Counted from the first letter of the stretch, positions 42,340-52,230 are shown. The stretch is 64,000 bases of DNA from Vibrio lentus (GCF_002875945.1 NZ_MCZK01000006.1:1-64000); one strand, 5' to 3'. Notes: generated from the sequence alone by a model not told the origin. Numbers and translations: made by a program.

Positions 42340-42864
42340 TTATCGTCTCCGTGCATGTTTAAAATGCCAACTTTGTTAGGGTCTGCTGACCTTTCGTGGT
42401 TAAATTTTGTTCGAGATAGAATCGTTTTAGGCGCGGCAAGGAGTATATAGCCTAGTCATTCTAAGTTAATACTTCTTAACAAAGCATAAAACGATTCTAG
42501 CCGAACCCTTCGGGCAGTCTTTGTGGTTCATTTCTACTGCGTTATCAGCTTCTCATGTAGACTAGCTACACTTCAAAGCCTCTGCCTTGTAGAAATTTCC
42601 CACAAAGTGCTGCAAAAATCAGCTCGAAAGATCAACAGACCCTAGTCTCATTATCAAAACGAAACCTGTTGTTAAAAGGATCTCAGGCAAGTTGTTACCT
42701 GCTTAATTTAGCTCTGCCTAGGTGATGCCGATATTCAGACAACAGATAAAACTTAAAGTTGGCATACAAACAACAAATTTTCCAACTGGCTGTTTATGTT
42801 AGTTAACCCATTCACTTGTATTAACGAGCTCATTAACTTTTTCGTTAGCGCATTAGCCTTTTAA
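42340..42864. other. 525-bp hinT/lipoprotein gap
   Basis: No gene is seen. About half is the MITE-like element 42379-42642. The remaining 220 bp next to hinT is AT-rich with three short direct TTAGCTCATTA / TTAGCGCATTA-like repeats (about 42840-42880) but no ORF. Confidence 0.55.
42379..42642. repeat. 264-bp MITE-like element with TA flanks
   Basis: Terminal inverted repeats of 19 bp (42378-42396 with 42625-42643) match at 17 positions, starting GGGTCTG and ending CAGACCC, flanked by TA on both sides (42377-42378 and 42643-42644). Internally a perfect 13-bp inverted repeat TAGAATCGTTTTA (42417-42429) pairs with 42487-42499. A second stem pairs 42519-42537 with 42589-42607 (16 of 19), enclosing the small palindrome TGTAG-actag-CTACA (42556-42570). 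There is no transposase. I recognise it as a repeat type common in Vibrio intergenic DNA, from memory. Confidence 0.7.
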
Positions 42865-43215
42865 TTAGCTCATTAAAAGAGGGCCAAGCGGACGACCACC
42901 CACTAAATGCATGTGAATATGGTAAACCTCTTGGCCACCGTGAGAATTACAGTTCACGATAAGACGGTAACCATCTTCTGCGATGCCTTCTTCTTTTGCT
43001 AACTTACGAGCAACAGTAAACATGCGTCCCATCATTGCTTCATCTTCCACTTCAACATCGTTGGTTGTAGGAATAAGCTTGTTTGGGATGATTAGGATAT
43101 GGCTAGGAGCGCGAGGGTTAATATCACGGAATGCCGTTACTAAGTCGTCTTGGTATAGCAGATCTGCTGGGATTTCTTTATTGATGATCTTACTAAAAAT
43201 GGTTTCTTCAGCCAT
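42865..43215 (-). CDS. hinT: HIT-family purine nucleoside phosphoramidase HinT
   Basis: HinT hydrolyses adenosine phosphoramidates and aminoacyl-adenylates. The 116 residues carry the HIT triad [10 protein letters not shown] with H99, H101 and H103, and the typical start [22 protein letters not shown]. It leads the minus-strand block hinT / COG3014 / ycfL / lpoB / thiK / ycfP. The gap of 525 bp to the next gene, filled partly by a MITE, suggests it is no longer in one transcript with them. Confidence 0.97.
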   Translation of the reverse strand: MAEETIFSKIINKEIPADLLYQDDLVTAFRDINPRAPSHILIIPNKLIPTTNDVEVEDEAMMGRMFTVARKLAKEEGIAEDGYRLIVNCNSHGGQEVYHIHMHLVGGRPLGPLLMS

Positions 43216-43382
43216 GTTTCTCTCCGATAAAACATTGAATTTTTAATGCTTTGAGTATGCGCTATGCCGCATCAAACCACAATAAATCTGCTCTAAAGCA
43301 TAATAAAAAACACCGTTCAAATCAAAGAAAACGAGTCTTAGCTCTCAAGAATGGCATATTGGTTATAACTGAGCGTTATTTT

Positions 43383-43396
43383 TGACGTGTGCGTCA
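43383..43396. promoter_or_regulatory. 14-bp palindrome upstream of the chemoreceptor gene
   Basis: TGACGTGTGCGTCA is a 5-4-5 perfect dyad about 100 bp before the MCP start. A second, shorter dyad GACCT-N6-AGGTC lies at 43452-43467. They are candidate operators of unknown regulator. Confidence 0.4.
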
Positions 43397-43491
43397 TAAA
43401 ATGCGTAAGCGGAGCTCAATAGAATGCTGACAATTTTGTTAGTTTTACTTTGACCTGACATTAGGTCTGCATTTTTATTAGGGAGAAAGCC

Positions 43492-45483
43492 ATGAAGGGA
43501 TCTGTGATCAAGCGTATGTACGCTGGTTTCGCACTGATCATCATCATGTTCGCAGTCACGATAACCATCATGATGAACAGCATGAATCAGATACACAGCA
43601 ATTTTGAGAGTGTCTCAGAAACCTCATTGCCGCTTGTTGCGCTTTCAAATCAAACAAGTGTCCAATTGCTCTCTGCTGATAAGTCATTCAAAGACTTCTT
43701 AACCACACAAAACGCTGAACGTATGGCTGCAATGCGTTCAACATTTGCCGAATCACAAGACGCTTTCTCTGAAGTATTAGGAAGATTAGAAGCCGCGAGT
43801 GAAGACAACATCACTCTCGTTGAGCGTGTTACTCAGTTAAGAGCCATGGAAGAGCGCTACTTTACTGAAGCCGCAGAAGCGATGACCAACTATGTGGCAA
43901 TGTTCGAAGCACAAGAGCAAGTACAAAAAGCATCGCGTGATTTTCAGCGCTTACATTCTGAATTAACAGTTGGAATGAAAGAGTACGTTGCCGACCAAAA
44001 AAGCATCTCTGTAAAAGTAATGGCGAAAAGCTACTTCATCAAACTGCAAGACGCTGAGGTTATCACTTCAGATGCGCTAGCAAGCTCTGATGTGGCATTC
44101 GTGCAAAAAGCCGTGAACCAAAACAAGAAGGCCGTGACTCACCTAAATTACGCATACCGTGGTTTAGCGACACAACTGCCTGCGCTTAAAAATGTCTTCG
44201 ATGAATCGGTTCAGAAATTCACCAAAGACGTAGGCCAGAAAGGCGGCGTACTAGATAAACACAACAACTACCTGCAAGCGAAACAAGCGCTGTACGTCAA
44301 CATCGCAAACCTAGCCGTTGAAGTTGACCAAGCAATGGCGGTATTGGATTCATTCAATGTGACTGCTGAAGAGCAACTCAACGCATCTTTAGCTGACGCG
44401 AGTAGCATCTACGACAAAGGCCTATTCAACGCAATTGCGATTGGTATTGTTGTTACCGTATTTGCAGCCGCGATTGGTTACCACATTGCACACAGTGTAA
44501 GAGAGCCATTAACTCGTATTCTAGGCACATTAGAAGGCCTGACTGAAGGCGATATGACTCAGCGTATCGATATTCGTTATGACAACGAATTCAGCCGTGT
44601 GAGCCGTCACATCAACACCTTGGCCGACAATCTACGCAATATTCTGGTGAAGCTGAATGACGCTTCCGATGACTTAACGAAGACTGCAAGCGTAAACCAA
44701 AAAACCTCTACAGAAACACAGGCTCAACTGAACAGCCAACGCGAACAAACGGCAACCGTCGCGACTGCGATGACAGAGATGTCTCATTCAGTACAAGAAG
44801 TGGCAAACAGTGCGCAAAGCTCTTTAACCATGGTTCAACAAGTGGAATCGGCTTCTGAATCTGGTCGTCAAATCATGAACACCAACATCAGCACCATTAA
44901 CCAACTTGAGGTTCGCTTGACCGAATCTGTAGGTGCGGTAGGTGAGCTGCAACAGATGAGTAGCCAGATTGGTTCTATTCTCGATGTTATCCGCGGGATT
45001 GCCGAGCAAACCAACCTACTCGCTCTGAATGCAGCGATCGAAGCGGCGCGTGCCGGTGAACAAGGTCGTGGTTTTGCCGTTGTTGCCGATGAAGTTCGAG
45101 TGCTTGCACAGAAGACGACACAGTCAACGTCTGAAATCGAGACCATGATCAGTAATCTGCAATCAAGCTCGAAAACGGCAAGCAACGTGATTGAAAGTTG
45201 TATGAGCGACATGGACATGTCGGTTCAACAAGCTTCAAGCGCAAACAGTGCCATGGAAGAAATCCAAGCATTGATTCTAGAGATCAGCCATATGAGTACA
45301 CACATCTCTCAAGCAGCCGCTGAGCAGAGTGAAACTTCTGGCGATATCGCGCGCAACATCGAAGACATCAACCACATTGCAGATGCAAGTTATCAAGCAA
45401 TGTCATCGATTGCAGAAGCGAGCCAAAACCTAACGATTCTGGCAAATCAGCAAGGTGATTTGGTTCATCAATTCAAGCTATAG
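43492..45483 (+). CDS. Methyl-accepting chemotaxis protein
   Basis: This 663-residue chemoreceptor has a membrane helix at about 10-30, a long helical periplasmic sensor domain (about 31-307), a second membrane helix at about 308-330, a HAMP domain (about 332-385, [20 protein letters not shown]), and a cytoplasmic signalling hairpin. The tip sequence [20 protein letters not shown] (about 504-523) is nearly invariant in the family. The sensor is wholly helical (helical-bimodular-like) rather than Cache or PAS, with no ligand assignable. A Shine-Dalgarno GGGAGA precedes the ATG. A strong terminator follows, so it is probably monocistronic. Confidence 0.96.
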   Translation: MKGSVIKRMYAGFALIIIMFAVTITIMMNSMNQIHSNFESVSETSLPLVALSNQTSVQLLSADKSFKDFLTTQNAERMAAMRSTFAESQDAFSEVLGRLEAASEDNITLVERVTQLRAMEERYFTEAAEAMTNYVAMFEAQEQVQKASRDFQRLHSELTVGMKEYVADQKSISVKVMAKSYFIKLQDAEVITSDALASSDVAFVQKAVNQNKKAVTHLNYAYRGLATQLPALKNVFDESVQKFTKDVGQKGGVLDKHNNYLQAKQALYVNIANLAVEVDQAMAVLDSFNVTAEEQLNASLADASSIYDKGLFNAIAIGIVVTVFAAAIGYHIAHSVREPLTRILGTLEGLTEGDMTQRIDIRYDNEFSRVSRHINTLADNLRNILVKLNDASDDLTKTASVNQKTSTETQAQLNSQREQTATVATAMTEMSHSVQEVANSAQSSLTMVQQVESASESGRQIMNTNISTINQLEVRLTESVGAVGELQQMSSQIGSILDVIRGIAEQTNLLALNAAIEAARAGEQGRGFAVVADEVRVLAQKTTQSTSEIETMISNLQSSSKTASNVIESCMSDMDMSVQQASSANSAMEEIQALILEISHMSTHISQAAAEQSETSGDIARNIEDINHIADASYQAMSSIAEASQNLTILANQQGDLVHQFKL

Positions 45484-45552
45484 GTAGCTGAGAAATTGAT
45501 AGATATTTAGTGAAAATATTGGGACTTATTACCCAATAGTGGTAACTATTTG

Positions 45553-45587
45553 AACAAGGGCAACTTTTATCAAGGGTTGCCCTTGTT
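45553..45587 (+). terminator. MCP terminator
   Basis: Perfect 12-bp stem AACAAGGGCAAC (45553-45564) with 45576-45587, followed by T-run. Confidence 0.88.
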
Positions 45588-45681
45588 TTTTATGATCTTT
45601 GTCATTATATGATTATTAAGGCTTGCTGCTTCCCGTTTTTTTCTTTCACCTTTATGAGCGAGCCGCTATTAAGGAATTTAT

Positions 45682-46848
45682 ATGGCTGTTCATGTTGGCA
45701 TTATCGATCAAGACCCCATTCGCTTGATCACCCCACTACTCGATAACCGAACGATCAGCACTCATATCGTGTTTATCGGCGACAAGAATCAAGTCAGTAT
45801 GTACCAACGCTTAGACAGCGTTTTACAGAAGCGCGACATTACCAGTGAGTTTTTCGAGATTCCAACCCTCGTAAATACATCTGCGATTAAAGCCTCTATC
45901 CAAAACCTTGCCGAAGACCTCAAAGCTCGTGGAGAAGAAGTGAAACTCAACGCGAGTTGTGGCCTTCGTCACCGCCTACTTTCTGTGTACGAAGTGTTCC
46001 GCACTTACCACTGGCCAATCTTTGTGGTTGAACCGAACAGTGACAAGCTGTGCTGGTTATACCCAAGTGGTAAAGAAGACGCACAAGTACAAGACCGTAT
46101 TACCATCGACGACTACCTAACGGTGTTTGGTGCTCGTGGTGAATTCAGCGATGTACAGCTGTCTCCGCAACTTGACCAGAAACTGTATGAACTGGGTGAA
46201 CGTTGGGCAAGTAACGCATTAGAGTTAGGTCCAGGCCTCGCAACATTGAACTACCTTGCAACAACCTGCCGTAAAGAACAGAAGCTCGATGTCGGCTTGT
46301 CTGAAAAACAACAAGGCTACCGTGAACTCAACATGCTACTGAGTGATTTAGTAGAAGCGAAGATTGCCACTTATGACAATGGTATTTTGACGTTTGCCAA
46401 TGAAGATGCACGACGTTTCTCAAACGGTGAATGGCTAGAGACTCTGGTTCACAGCACAGTTAAACAAATCCAAGATGACATGCCGACCATCCAAGACCGT
46501 TCTTTGAATGTTCAAGTTTACCGCCAATTAGGTGAGCGTGAGGTTCGTAATGAGCTTGATGTTGCTTCTGTCGTGAACAATAAGCTGCACATCATCGAAT
46601 GTAAGACCAAAGGCATGCGTGATGATGGTGATGACACCTTGTACAAGCTGGAATCGCTGAGAGACCTATTAGGCGGCCTACAAGCACGTGCCATGCTAGT
46701 GAGCTTCCGCCCTCTTCGTCATAATGACATCACACGAGCAGAAGACCTTGGCCTTGCGTTGATTGGTCCTGACGAATTGAAAGATCTGAAAACACATCTA
46801 ACGGCATGGTTTACCGCAGCCGGTGGTGATGAAGATTTAGAGTGCTAA
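45682..46848 (+). CDS. DUF1887 CARF plus PD-(D/E)xK nuclease-like protein (Card1/Can2-type)
   Basis: This 388-residue protein belongs to the DUF1887 family whose V. cholerae member VC1899 has a known structure (1XMX, from memory). The N-terminal half (about 1-145) is a Rossmann-like CARF domain. The C-terminal part (about 245-370) is a PD-(D/E)xK nuclease: GEWLE (E253), NELDV (D293), and IIECKTK (E306, K308), followed by a conserved GGLQARAMLVS strand. CARF-nuclease relatives Card1 and Can2 are activated by cyclic tetra-adenylate made by type III CRISPR systems. Here no cas gene or CRISPR array lies within 64 kb. The CARF loop that usually reads N-x-T-G-G-T-K is N90-A-S-C-G-L-R-H. A strong terminator follows, so it is monocistronic. 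Activity as nuclease is inferred. Confidence 0.85.
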   Translation: MAVHVGIIDQDPIRLITPLLDNRTISTHIVFIGDKNQVSMYQRLDSVLQKRDITSEFFEIPTLVNTSAIKASIQNLAEDLKARGEEVKLNASCGLRHRLLSVYEVFRTYHWPIFVVEPNSDKLCWLYPSGKEDAQVQDRITIDDYLTVFGARGEFSDVQLSPQLDQKLYELGERWASNALELGPGLATLNYLATTCRKEQKLDVGLSEKQQGYRELNMLLSDLVEAKIATYDNGILTFANEDARRFSNGEWLETLVHSTVKQIQDDMPTIQDRSLNVQVYRQLGEREVRNELDVASVVNNKLHIIECKTKGMRDDGDDTLYKLESLRDLLGGLQARAMLVSFRPLRHNDITRAEDLGLALIGPDELKDLKTHLTAWFTAAGGDEDLEC

Positions 46849-46891
46849 AAACCAATAGACTCTTGAGAGCTCAACGCTCTTAAGTAAATTT

Positions 46892-46927
46892 AAAAAGGCG
46901 AATGACGATTAAGTCACTCGCCTTTTT
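46892..46927 (+). terminator. Terminator of the DUF1887 gene
   Basis: About 14-bp stem (46892-46905 with 46913-46927) with one mismatch and a T6 tract. Confidence 0.85.
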
Positions 46928-47003
46928 TGTTCTCCGCCTATTCGTCTGTTTCGCTCTATTTTCATCTTTCAACTATCTATGCTTTTAATTTCTTTACCCC
47001 ATA

Positions 47004-47037
47004 AAAAATGGCCGCATCATTCGATGCGGCCATTTTT
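47004..47037 (-). terminator. udp terminator
   Basis: Perfect 15-bp stem (47004-47018 with 47023-47037), 4-nt loop, A/T tracts on both sides. Confidence 0.88.
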
Positions 47038-47071
47038 AAATCTTGGAAACAGACTTAATGCATTTTAAAAC

Positions 47072-47830
47072 TTAAAGCATTTTACGAGCAGCTTCTACAA
47101 CCACTTTGATTGAACGAGCTTCTGTTACTTTTAGCGTTTCGTGATCAGGCGTCTCTTTTTGAGTACGGTTGATGATTACACCAGCAACACAACCTGCTTT
47201 CAGACCAGAACTTGCACACATTGTTAGTAGTGTTGCAGATTCCATCTCGAAGTTTAGAACGCCCATGTCTTGCCATTCTTGCATAGAACCTTGGAAACGC
47301 TTAACAACGCGACCAGAGAACGTGTCGTAACGCTCTTGACCTGGGTAGAACGTATCGCTTGATGCCGTTACGCCCATGTGAACTGTTGCACCTGATTCGT
47401 CAACTGCCGCTTTCATTGCTGTTGCTACTTCGAAGTCAGCAACTGCTGGGAACTCCATTGGAGCAAAGTGCAGGCTAGCGCCGTCTAGACGAACAGAACC
47501 TGTAGAAACGATCATGTCACCCACGTTTACGTGTGGTTGGATAGCACCAGTAGTACCAACACGAAGGAAAGTGCGAACACCCAGTTGAGCTAGCTCTTCT
47601 ACAGCGATAGACGTTGATGGACCACCGATACCTGTTGAACATACAACAACTGGCTTGCCGTCTAGTTCTGCGCGGTAAAGTGTATATTCACGATGGCTAG
47701 CAAGAAATACTGGATTCTCCATCTCTTCTGCAATTTTTTGTACACGAGCAGGATCACCAGGGATGATCGCAAGAGTAGCACCGTTAAGATCTGCTTCAGT
47801 AACACCTAAATGGAAAACAGCTTGAGACAT
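47072..47830 (-). CDS. udp: Uridine phosphorylase
   Basis: Udp cleaves uridine with phosphate to uracil and ribose 1-phosphate. The 252 residues match the NP-I family: [71 protein letters not shown], and [11 protein letters not shown], the ribose/uracil-binding region. The start is MSQAVFHLG at 47830. A CRP-like palindrome lies about 100 bp upstream, agreeing with CRP/CytR control of udp in E. coli. The gene is monocistronic with a strong terminator. Confidence 0.97.
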   Translation of the reverse strand: MSQAVFHLGVTEADLNGATLAIIPGDPARVQKIAEEMENPVFLASHREYTLYRAELDGKPVVVCSTGIGGPSTSIAVEELAQLGVRTFLRVGTTGAIQPHVNVGDMIVSTGSVRLDGASLHFAPMEFPAVADFEVATAMKAAVDESGATVHMGVTASSDTFYPGQERYDTFSGRVVKRFQGSMQEWQDMGVLNFEMESATLLTMCASSGLKAGCVAGVIINRTQKETPDHETLKVTEARSIKVVVEAARKML

Positions 47831-47930
47831 AGTTCGCTCCTTTTGGCTTATTGGGCTTTTTACCCTTATTTAAGCTCATAGTAAATTCGTGGGGTACGAA
47901 CACACTCTAACCAAGCTCATTACAAAATGA

Positions 47931-47946
47931 AGTGACACGCGTCACA
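47931..47946. promoter_or_regulatory. Candidate CRP site upstream of udp
   Basis: AGTGACACGCGTCACA contains a perfect GTGA-N6-TCAC dyad (47932-47945), about 100 bp before the udp start. CRP regulation of udp is established in E. coli; binding here is inferred. Confidence 0.6.
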
Positions 47947-48043
47947 CCAATGATCGCAACAAGATTTCAAGTTTCACGAAAAACCGATTGGCATCACAAA
48001 AATAAGCAATCCATACGCCTACGTTGCATACTAATGAGACAAA

Positions 48044-48077
48044 AAACGCCTTTAGCTTATTAAGGCTAAAGGCGTTT
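48044..48077 (-). terminator. Terminator of the Zn/Cd/Pb ATPase gene
   Basis: Perfect 13-bp stem AAACGCCTTTAGC (48044-48056) with 48065-48077; a T-tract follows on the minus strand. Confidence 0.87.
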
Positions 48078-48113
48078 ATTGGCATCAAAATACTGGATAT
48101 TAGCTAGAAGTGC

Positions 48114-50465
48114 TTAATCCGCTTTAGATTTGAATCGAAGCAATCGCAATGCATTCAATGTGACCAATGCCGTCGCACCACTATCGGCTAATACCGCAAC
48201 CCACAAACCGGTAATACCCAATAAGCTTGTCACCAAGAATACGCCTTTCAAACCGAGCGCCAGAGCAACGTTTTGACGGATGTTATTCATGGTCGCTTGC
48301 GACAGCTCAATCATCGCTGGTAGTTCAGTCAGGCGGTTATGGGTCAGTGCTGAGTCAGCCGTTTCCAAAGCCACATCGGTTCCCCCACCCATCGCGATAC
48401 CCACATTAGCGGTTTTCATCGCCGGCGCATCATTGATGCCGTCACCGACCATCGCAACATGTGACTGTTGAGATAACTCTTCAACATAGGTCACCTTGTC
48501 ACTTGGCAGTAGGCTCGCTTTGTATTGCATACCAATCTTGCTACTGATCGCGGCTGCACTGCGCGGGTTGTCACCCGTCAGCATAATAGATTGAATGCCC
48601 AGATCGTTAAGTCGTTCAATCGCAACTTTCGCATCACTACGCAAGGTATCTTGCCAAGCAATCAGACCAATCACGTTAGTTGCTGGCTCTTGAAGCTCTT
48701 CTTGATGCTTAACCTCTAGAGCAAGAACAACCGTCTTACCTTCGCCTTCAAGGGCTTCAACTTGTGCCACTACTTCAGAAGCGAGGTCGAACGTGACTTT
48801 AGACGGTGCGAGAACTTGGTATTTAACACCATCAACATCGCCTTCAACACCACTGCCGATCAACGCCTTCTTATTCTGAGATTCTGGAATCTCAATGTTC
48901 AGCTCTTTGACCTTGGCAACCAGTGACTGCGCCAATGGATGAGTAGAACCCACTTCAATTGCACCGACTACGCGTAGCATTGCGTCTTGCTGCCAATCAG
49001 ATAAAGGTTGGATATCGGTAACCTGAGGTTTACCCTCCGTCAATGTGCCCGTTTTATCAAAAGCGATGGTTTGAATTTTACCAAGCTGCTCCAGTGCCGC
49101 TCCGCCTTTAATCAGCGCACCACGTTTCGCAGCTGCTGCCAAACCAGAGGTAATCGCTGCTGGCGTAGAGATAACCAATGCACAAGGACAAGCAATCAAC
49201 AATAGCGCTAAACCACGATAGACCCACGTTTCCCATGGCTGTGCGAACAGCAATGGTGGTGTGATGATCACCAGAAGCGCGACAACCATCATCAATGGTG
49301 TGTACCAACGGCTGAATTTATCTAGGAAGCGCTCTAATGGTGCCTTGCGAGATTCGGCTTCTTCTATCAGGTGTAGAATACGGTCAATCGCATTCTCGCC
49401 CTGCTTTGAAGTAATCGTAATACGCACGACTTTATCAACCACCACGGCACCAGCCATGATGTTGTGACCTTCGATGTGTTCAACTGGGATAGATTCGCCC
49501 GTTAAAGCACTTTCATCAAAGCTTGCAGCATCGGTGATTAGCTGGCCATCAGCAGGCAGACGAGACCCTGCCGCAACTTCGATGACATCGCCAGGAACAA
49601 GATCGCTAACTTCGACTTCGACACGTTCGCCGTTAGTAATCTTGGTCGCATTCTCAGGGACGAGTGCCATTAAGGCTTGAACACCACTTCTTGCTCTTGA
49701 TGAGGCAAAAGCTTCTAAGCGTTCACCGATCAAGAACAACAATAAAACCATCGCGGCTTCTGCGGTTTCACCAAGATATAAAGCGCCAAGAGCTGCGACA
49801 CTCATTAGTGTTTCGATTGCAAAAGGTGTCCCTGAACGGGCAAGTTGAACCGCTTTTTTAGCAACAGGATAAAGCCCAAGTAAACAGGTAACGACGAATA
49901 AACCTTCGCTCAGTTGAGGCTGTGAACTTTTAAGTAAGGCGGCGATCAGCATAGAGACTGCAATCGCTATAATTTGCCAATTAGGTTGGATGTGAGCTTG
50001 CCAAAAGGTCTCTGGTTGTTGTTTTTGTTTCTTGGAACCCACTTCCGTCAATGGGAAACCCGTTTTGATAGAGACTTGTTCGATGGTTTCAGCAAGGTTT
50101 TCACTATCGAATTTAACAACAAGCTTTTCGGTAGCGAATAAAACTTTAGCTTCAATAACACCTTCGATGTTACTGACCGCTTTTTCTATTTTTCGAGCAC
50201 AAGCTGGACAGTCCATTCCAGAGACCAGCCAACTTTTGGAAAATTGGGCGTTAAGAGACTCAGTTAAGGGTAGCCGGTCTTCTTCTCCACTGTCTGAACC
50301 ACAACAATCATCTGCTGATGCAGAAGCCGTCGTAGAACTGCAGCATGATGAAGACGTGCCTGCGGCGGTAATGCTGGTAATTTTAGGACTAGAACAGGTC
50401 GCCCCAGTCGCTTGCGGTTGAACGTCCACTTTTGTTGAGCGGCACGCTGCATGTTTTGCGCACAT
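48114..50465 (-). CDS. zntA: Heavy-metal P1B-type ATPase (Zn/Cd/Pb efflux, ZntA-like)
   Basis: This is a P1B ATPase that exports Zn(II), Cd(II) and Pb(II). The 783 residues begin with a Cys-rich tail (Cys2, Cys8, then paired CC at about 41-42 and 54-55) and one HMA domain with GMDCPAC (84-89). The six to eight membrane helices include the transport motif CPC (about 425-430, IACPCALVISTP). Cytosolic motifs are TGES, DKTGTLTEG (about 470), and GDGINDAP (about 675). The CPC motif with an N-terminal MDCPAC HMA fits ZntA rather than CopA. Its promoter carries a MerR/ZntR-type operator; the activator gene is not in this window. Confidence 0.93.
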   Translation of the reverse strand: MCAKHAACRSTKVDVQPQATGATCSSPKITSITAAGTSSSCCSSTTASASADDCCGSDSGEEDRLPLTESLNAQFSKSWLVSGMDCPACARKIEKAVSNIEGVIEAKVLFATEKLVVKFDSENLAETIEQVSIKTGFPLTEVGSKKQKQQPETFWQAHIQPNWQIIAIAVSMLIAALLKSSQPQLSEGLFVVTCLLGLYPVAKKAVQLARSGTPFAIETLMSVAALGALYLGETAEAAMVLLLFLIGERLEAFASSRARSGVQALMALVPENATKITNGERVEVEVSDLVPGDVIEVAAGSRLPADGQLITDAASFDESALTGESIPVEHIEGHNIMAGAVVVDKVVRITITSKQGENAIDRILHLIEEAESRKAPLERFLDKFSRWYTPLMMVVALLVIITPPLLFAQPWETWVYRGLALLLIACPCALVISTPAAITSGLAAAAKRGALIKGGAALEQLGKIQTIAFDKTGTLTEGKPQVTDIQPLSDWQQDAMLRVVGAIEVGSTHPLAQSLVAKVKELNIEIPESQNKKALIGSGVEGDVDGVKYQVLAPSKVTFDLASEVVAQVEALEGEGKTVVLALEVKHQEELQEPATNVIGLIAWQDTLRSDAKVAIERLNDLGIQSIMLTGDNPRSAAAISSKIGMQYKASLLPSDKVTYVEELSQQSHVAMVGDGINDAPAMKTANVGIAMGGGTDVALETADSALTHNRLTELPAMIELSQATMNNIRQNVALALGLKGVFLVTSLLGITGLWVAVLADSGATALVTLNALRLLRFKSKAD

Positions 50466-50542
50466 AATGTATCTCCTTAATACTCAAAAAGCCTTAAGGT
50501 TGTTGCCAGTAGAATGAGCAACCAAACCTTAAGTTCCTTAAA

Positions 50543-50574
50543 AGTATAAACCTTGGAGGTAACTCCAAGGTCAA
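50543..50574 (-). promoter_or_regulatory. MerR/ZntR-type promoter of zntA
   Basis: On the minus strand: TTGACC (-35, 50574-50569), a 20-bp spacer, TATACT (-10, 50548-50543). The spacer holds the dyad CCTTGGAG-N4-CTCCAAGG (50551-50558 with 50563-50570). A 20-bp spacer with a dyad between the hexamers is the hallmark of MerR-family activated promoters such as E. coli zntA. It lies 78-109 bp before the zntA start. Confidence 0.85.
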
Positions 50575-50633
50575 GAAGAAGTTTTCAATCTCTTCGATTT
50601 TTTATCGAAAGCCATTGATGTTCTTACATGGTG

Positions 50634-52097
50634 TTACTGCGGCTTCAGCTCAGTACCCTCTTCTCTATTCGCTGATACATCATCAATCAGAACCGCATCA
50701 TGTGAACAGAAAGGTTGAGTGTTCAAGCTGACAATCGATACATCGTCTTCAACTGGGTCGATTTGAGATCCCGCCATCAGTTCAGCAACATGATAACGCA
50801 GTACCAAAATACCAAGCAGACCAAATACGACGTTACCCAGCGCTTGTCCATACAATACGCCCAGAGCACCATACCACTGCGATCCTAAATAAACAAAAGG
50901 CAGAGTCCCTAATGTCGCTTTTCCTAAGTTCAACGCCGTTGAATACAGTGGTTTACCTAAGTTATTAAACGACGTATTCGCGACAAAGAGTGCACCATTG
51001 AATGTGAAGGTCAAAGCAACATAGGTACAGAAAGCCGCGACAATAATCGCCGCATCTCCTTGTAGGCTAAAACCTTGAATGATGTAGTCTTGAACCAAGT
51101 ACAAAAGAATACAGACCGCGATGGTATAAACCGTGGTCACCAACAATGAGTTATTCAGCGTCTCCTTCACTCTGTCTACTCGATCAGCACCAAAGTTCTG
51201 CCCGATGATTGGACCAACAGCGCCAGAAAGCGCAAATATCACCGCGAAACACACAGGGGTCAGACGGCCAATCACCGCGAAACCAGCAACGAAATCTTCG
51301 CCATATTGCGCGATACCTGTGGTGACAATCGCATTGCCAATCGGCGTAGCGGTATTAGTAATAATGGCAGGAATAGCAATCGCAAGAATAGGACGAATGT
51401 TAAGACGCCACTGCACCATCGAGGGCGGAGCCACCAGTTGATGGCTGCGTATCAACGGATACAGTGAGAAAAAGAGAACCGAGAAACGCGCAATAACAGA
51501 AGCAATCGCGGCCCCTTCAATGTTCCAGCCAAAACCAAAAATGAAGAGAGGGTCTAAGATTGCGTTAACAATACCACCAGACAAAGTTGCCCACATCGAA
51601 CGCTTGGCATCCCCTGCAGCTCTTAACCCTGCACCCGCAGCCATGGCCAACGCTAACAGTGGCCCACTCGGCAACAAGATTTGCAGATAGGCCTGAGCAC
51701 GTTCAGCAGCCACACCTTTGGCTCCAATCGCGGCCAATAATTCAGGGATGTGTGCAAACATAATCGCGGTAACGGTTGAGCTAATCACAAATGCAGTCAG
51801 CATTATACTGGTGCTTAAGTTTCGGGCTTGGTCTCTATTTTTTGAGCCAATCGCTTTAGAAACCAAGGCTCCCATTGCAATCGAGGTACCAATCGACACT
51901 GAGGTAGAGAAGAAAGTTAAGGTACCTGCAAAGCCCACTGCCGCCGCCAATTCGACCTGACCGAGCATACTGATGAACAGCATGTCGAGTAAATCGACGA
52001 CAAACAACGCCATCAAACCGACAGAGCCAGCTCCCGACATCACCAATATGTGGCGCATCGTTGAACCTTCTACAAACTTTGCAGTTTGATTTGACAT
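50634..52097 (-). CDS. MATE family multidrug efflux transporter
   Basis: This 487-residue MATE (MatE-MatE) transporter exports cationic drugs or metabolites in exchange for Na+ or H+. It has twelve predicted membrane helices in two pseudo-symmetric halves and a hydrophilic C-terminal tail of about 45 residues. I choose ATG 52097 (MSNQTAKFVEG) because it follows a strong GGAGGT Shine-Dalgarno sequence; the frame starting at 52127 would add 10 residues and lacks one. MATE markers include AVGFAGTLTFF in helix 2 and AAGAGLRAAGDAKRSMWATL. It resembles the VmrA/VcmN-like group, but substrate cannot be inferred. Confidence 0.9.
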   Translation of the reverse strand: MSNQTAKFVEGSTMRHILVMSGAGSVGLMALFVVDLLDMLFISMLGQVELAAAVGFAGTLTFFSTSVSIGTSIAMGALVSKAIGSKNRDQARNLSTSIMLTAFVISSTVTAIMFAHIPELLAAIGAKGVAAERAQAYLQILLPSGPLLALAMAAGAGLRAAGDAKRSMWATLSGGIVNAILDPLFIFGFGWNIEGAAIASVIARFSVLFFSLYPLIRSHQLVAPPSMVQWRLNIRPILAIAIPAIITNTATPIGNAIVTTGIAQYGEDFVAGFAVIGRLTPVCFAVIFALSGAVGPIIGQNFGADRVDRVKETLNNSLLVTTVYTIAVCILLYLVQDYIIQGFSLQGDAAIIVAAFCTYVALTFTFNGALFVANTSFNNLGKPLYSTALNLGKATLGTLPFVYLGSQWYGALGVLYGQALGNVVFGLLGILVLRYHVAELMAGSQIDPVEDDVSIVSLNTQPFCSHDAVLIDDVSANREEGTELKPQ

Positions 52098-52230
52098 GAA
52101 ACCTCCAAAAGCTGAAACACCACACACTAAAGCTCAATAGGCTTGGGATAGACAAATGCCGATCTACAAAAACAGATCTATAAAAGCTTACCTACAAAAC
52201 CTGATCTGCCCAGAAAAGCTCTACACAGAA

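Noticed and set aside
49474-50421. Plus-strand ORFs opposite zntA
   Set aside because: Shadows of the ATPase coding strand without start signals or family patterns.
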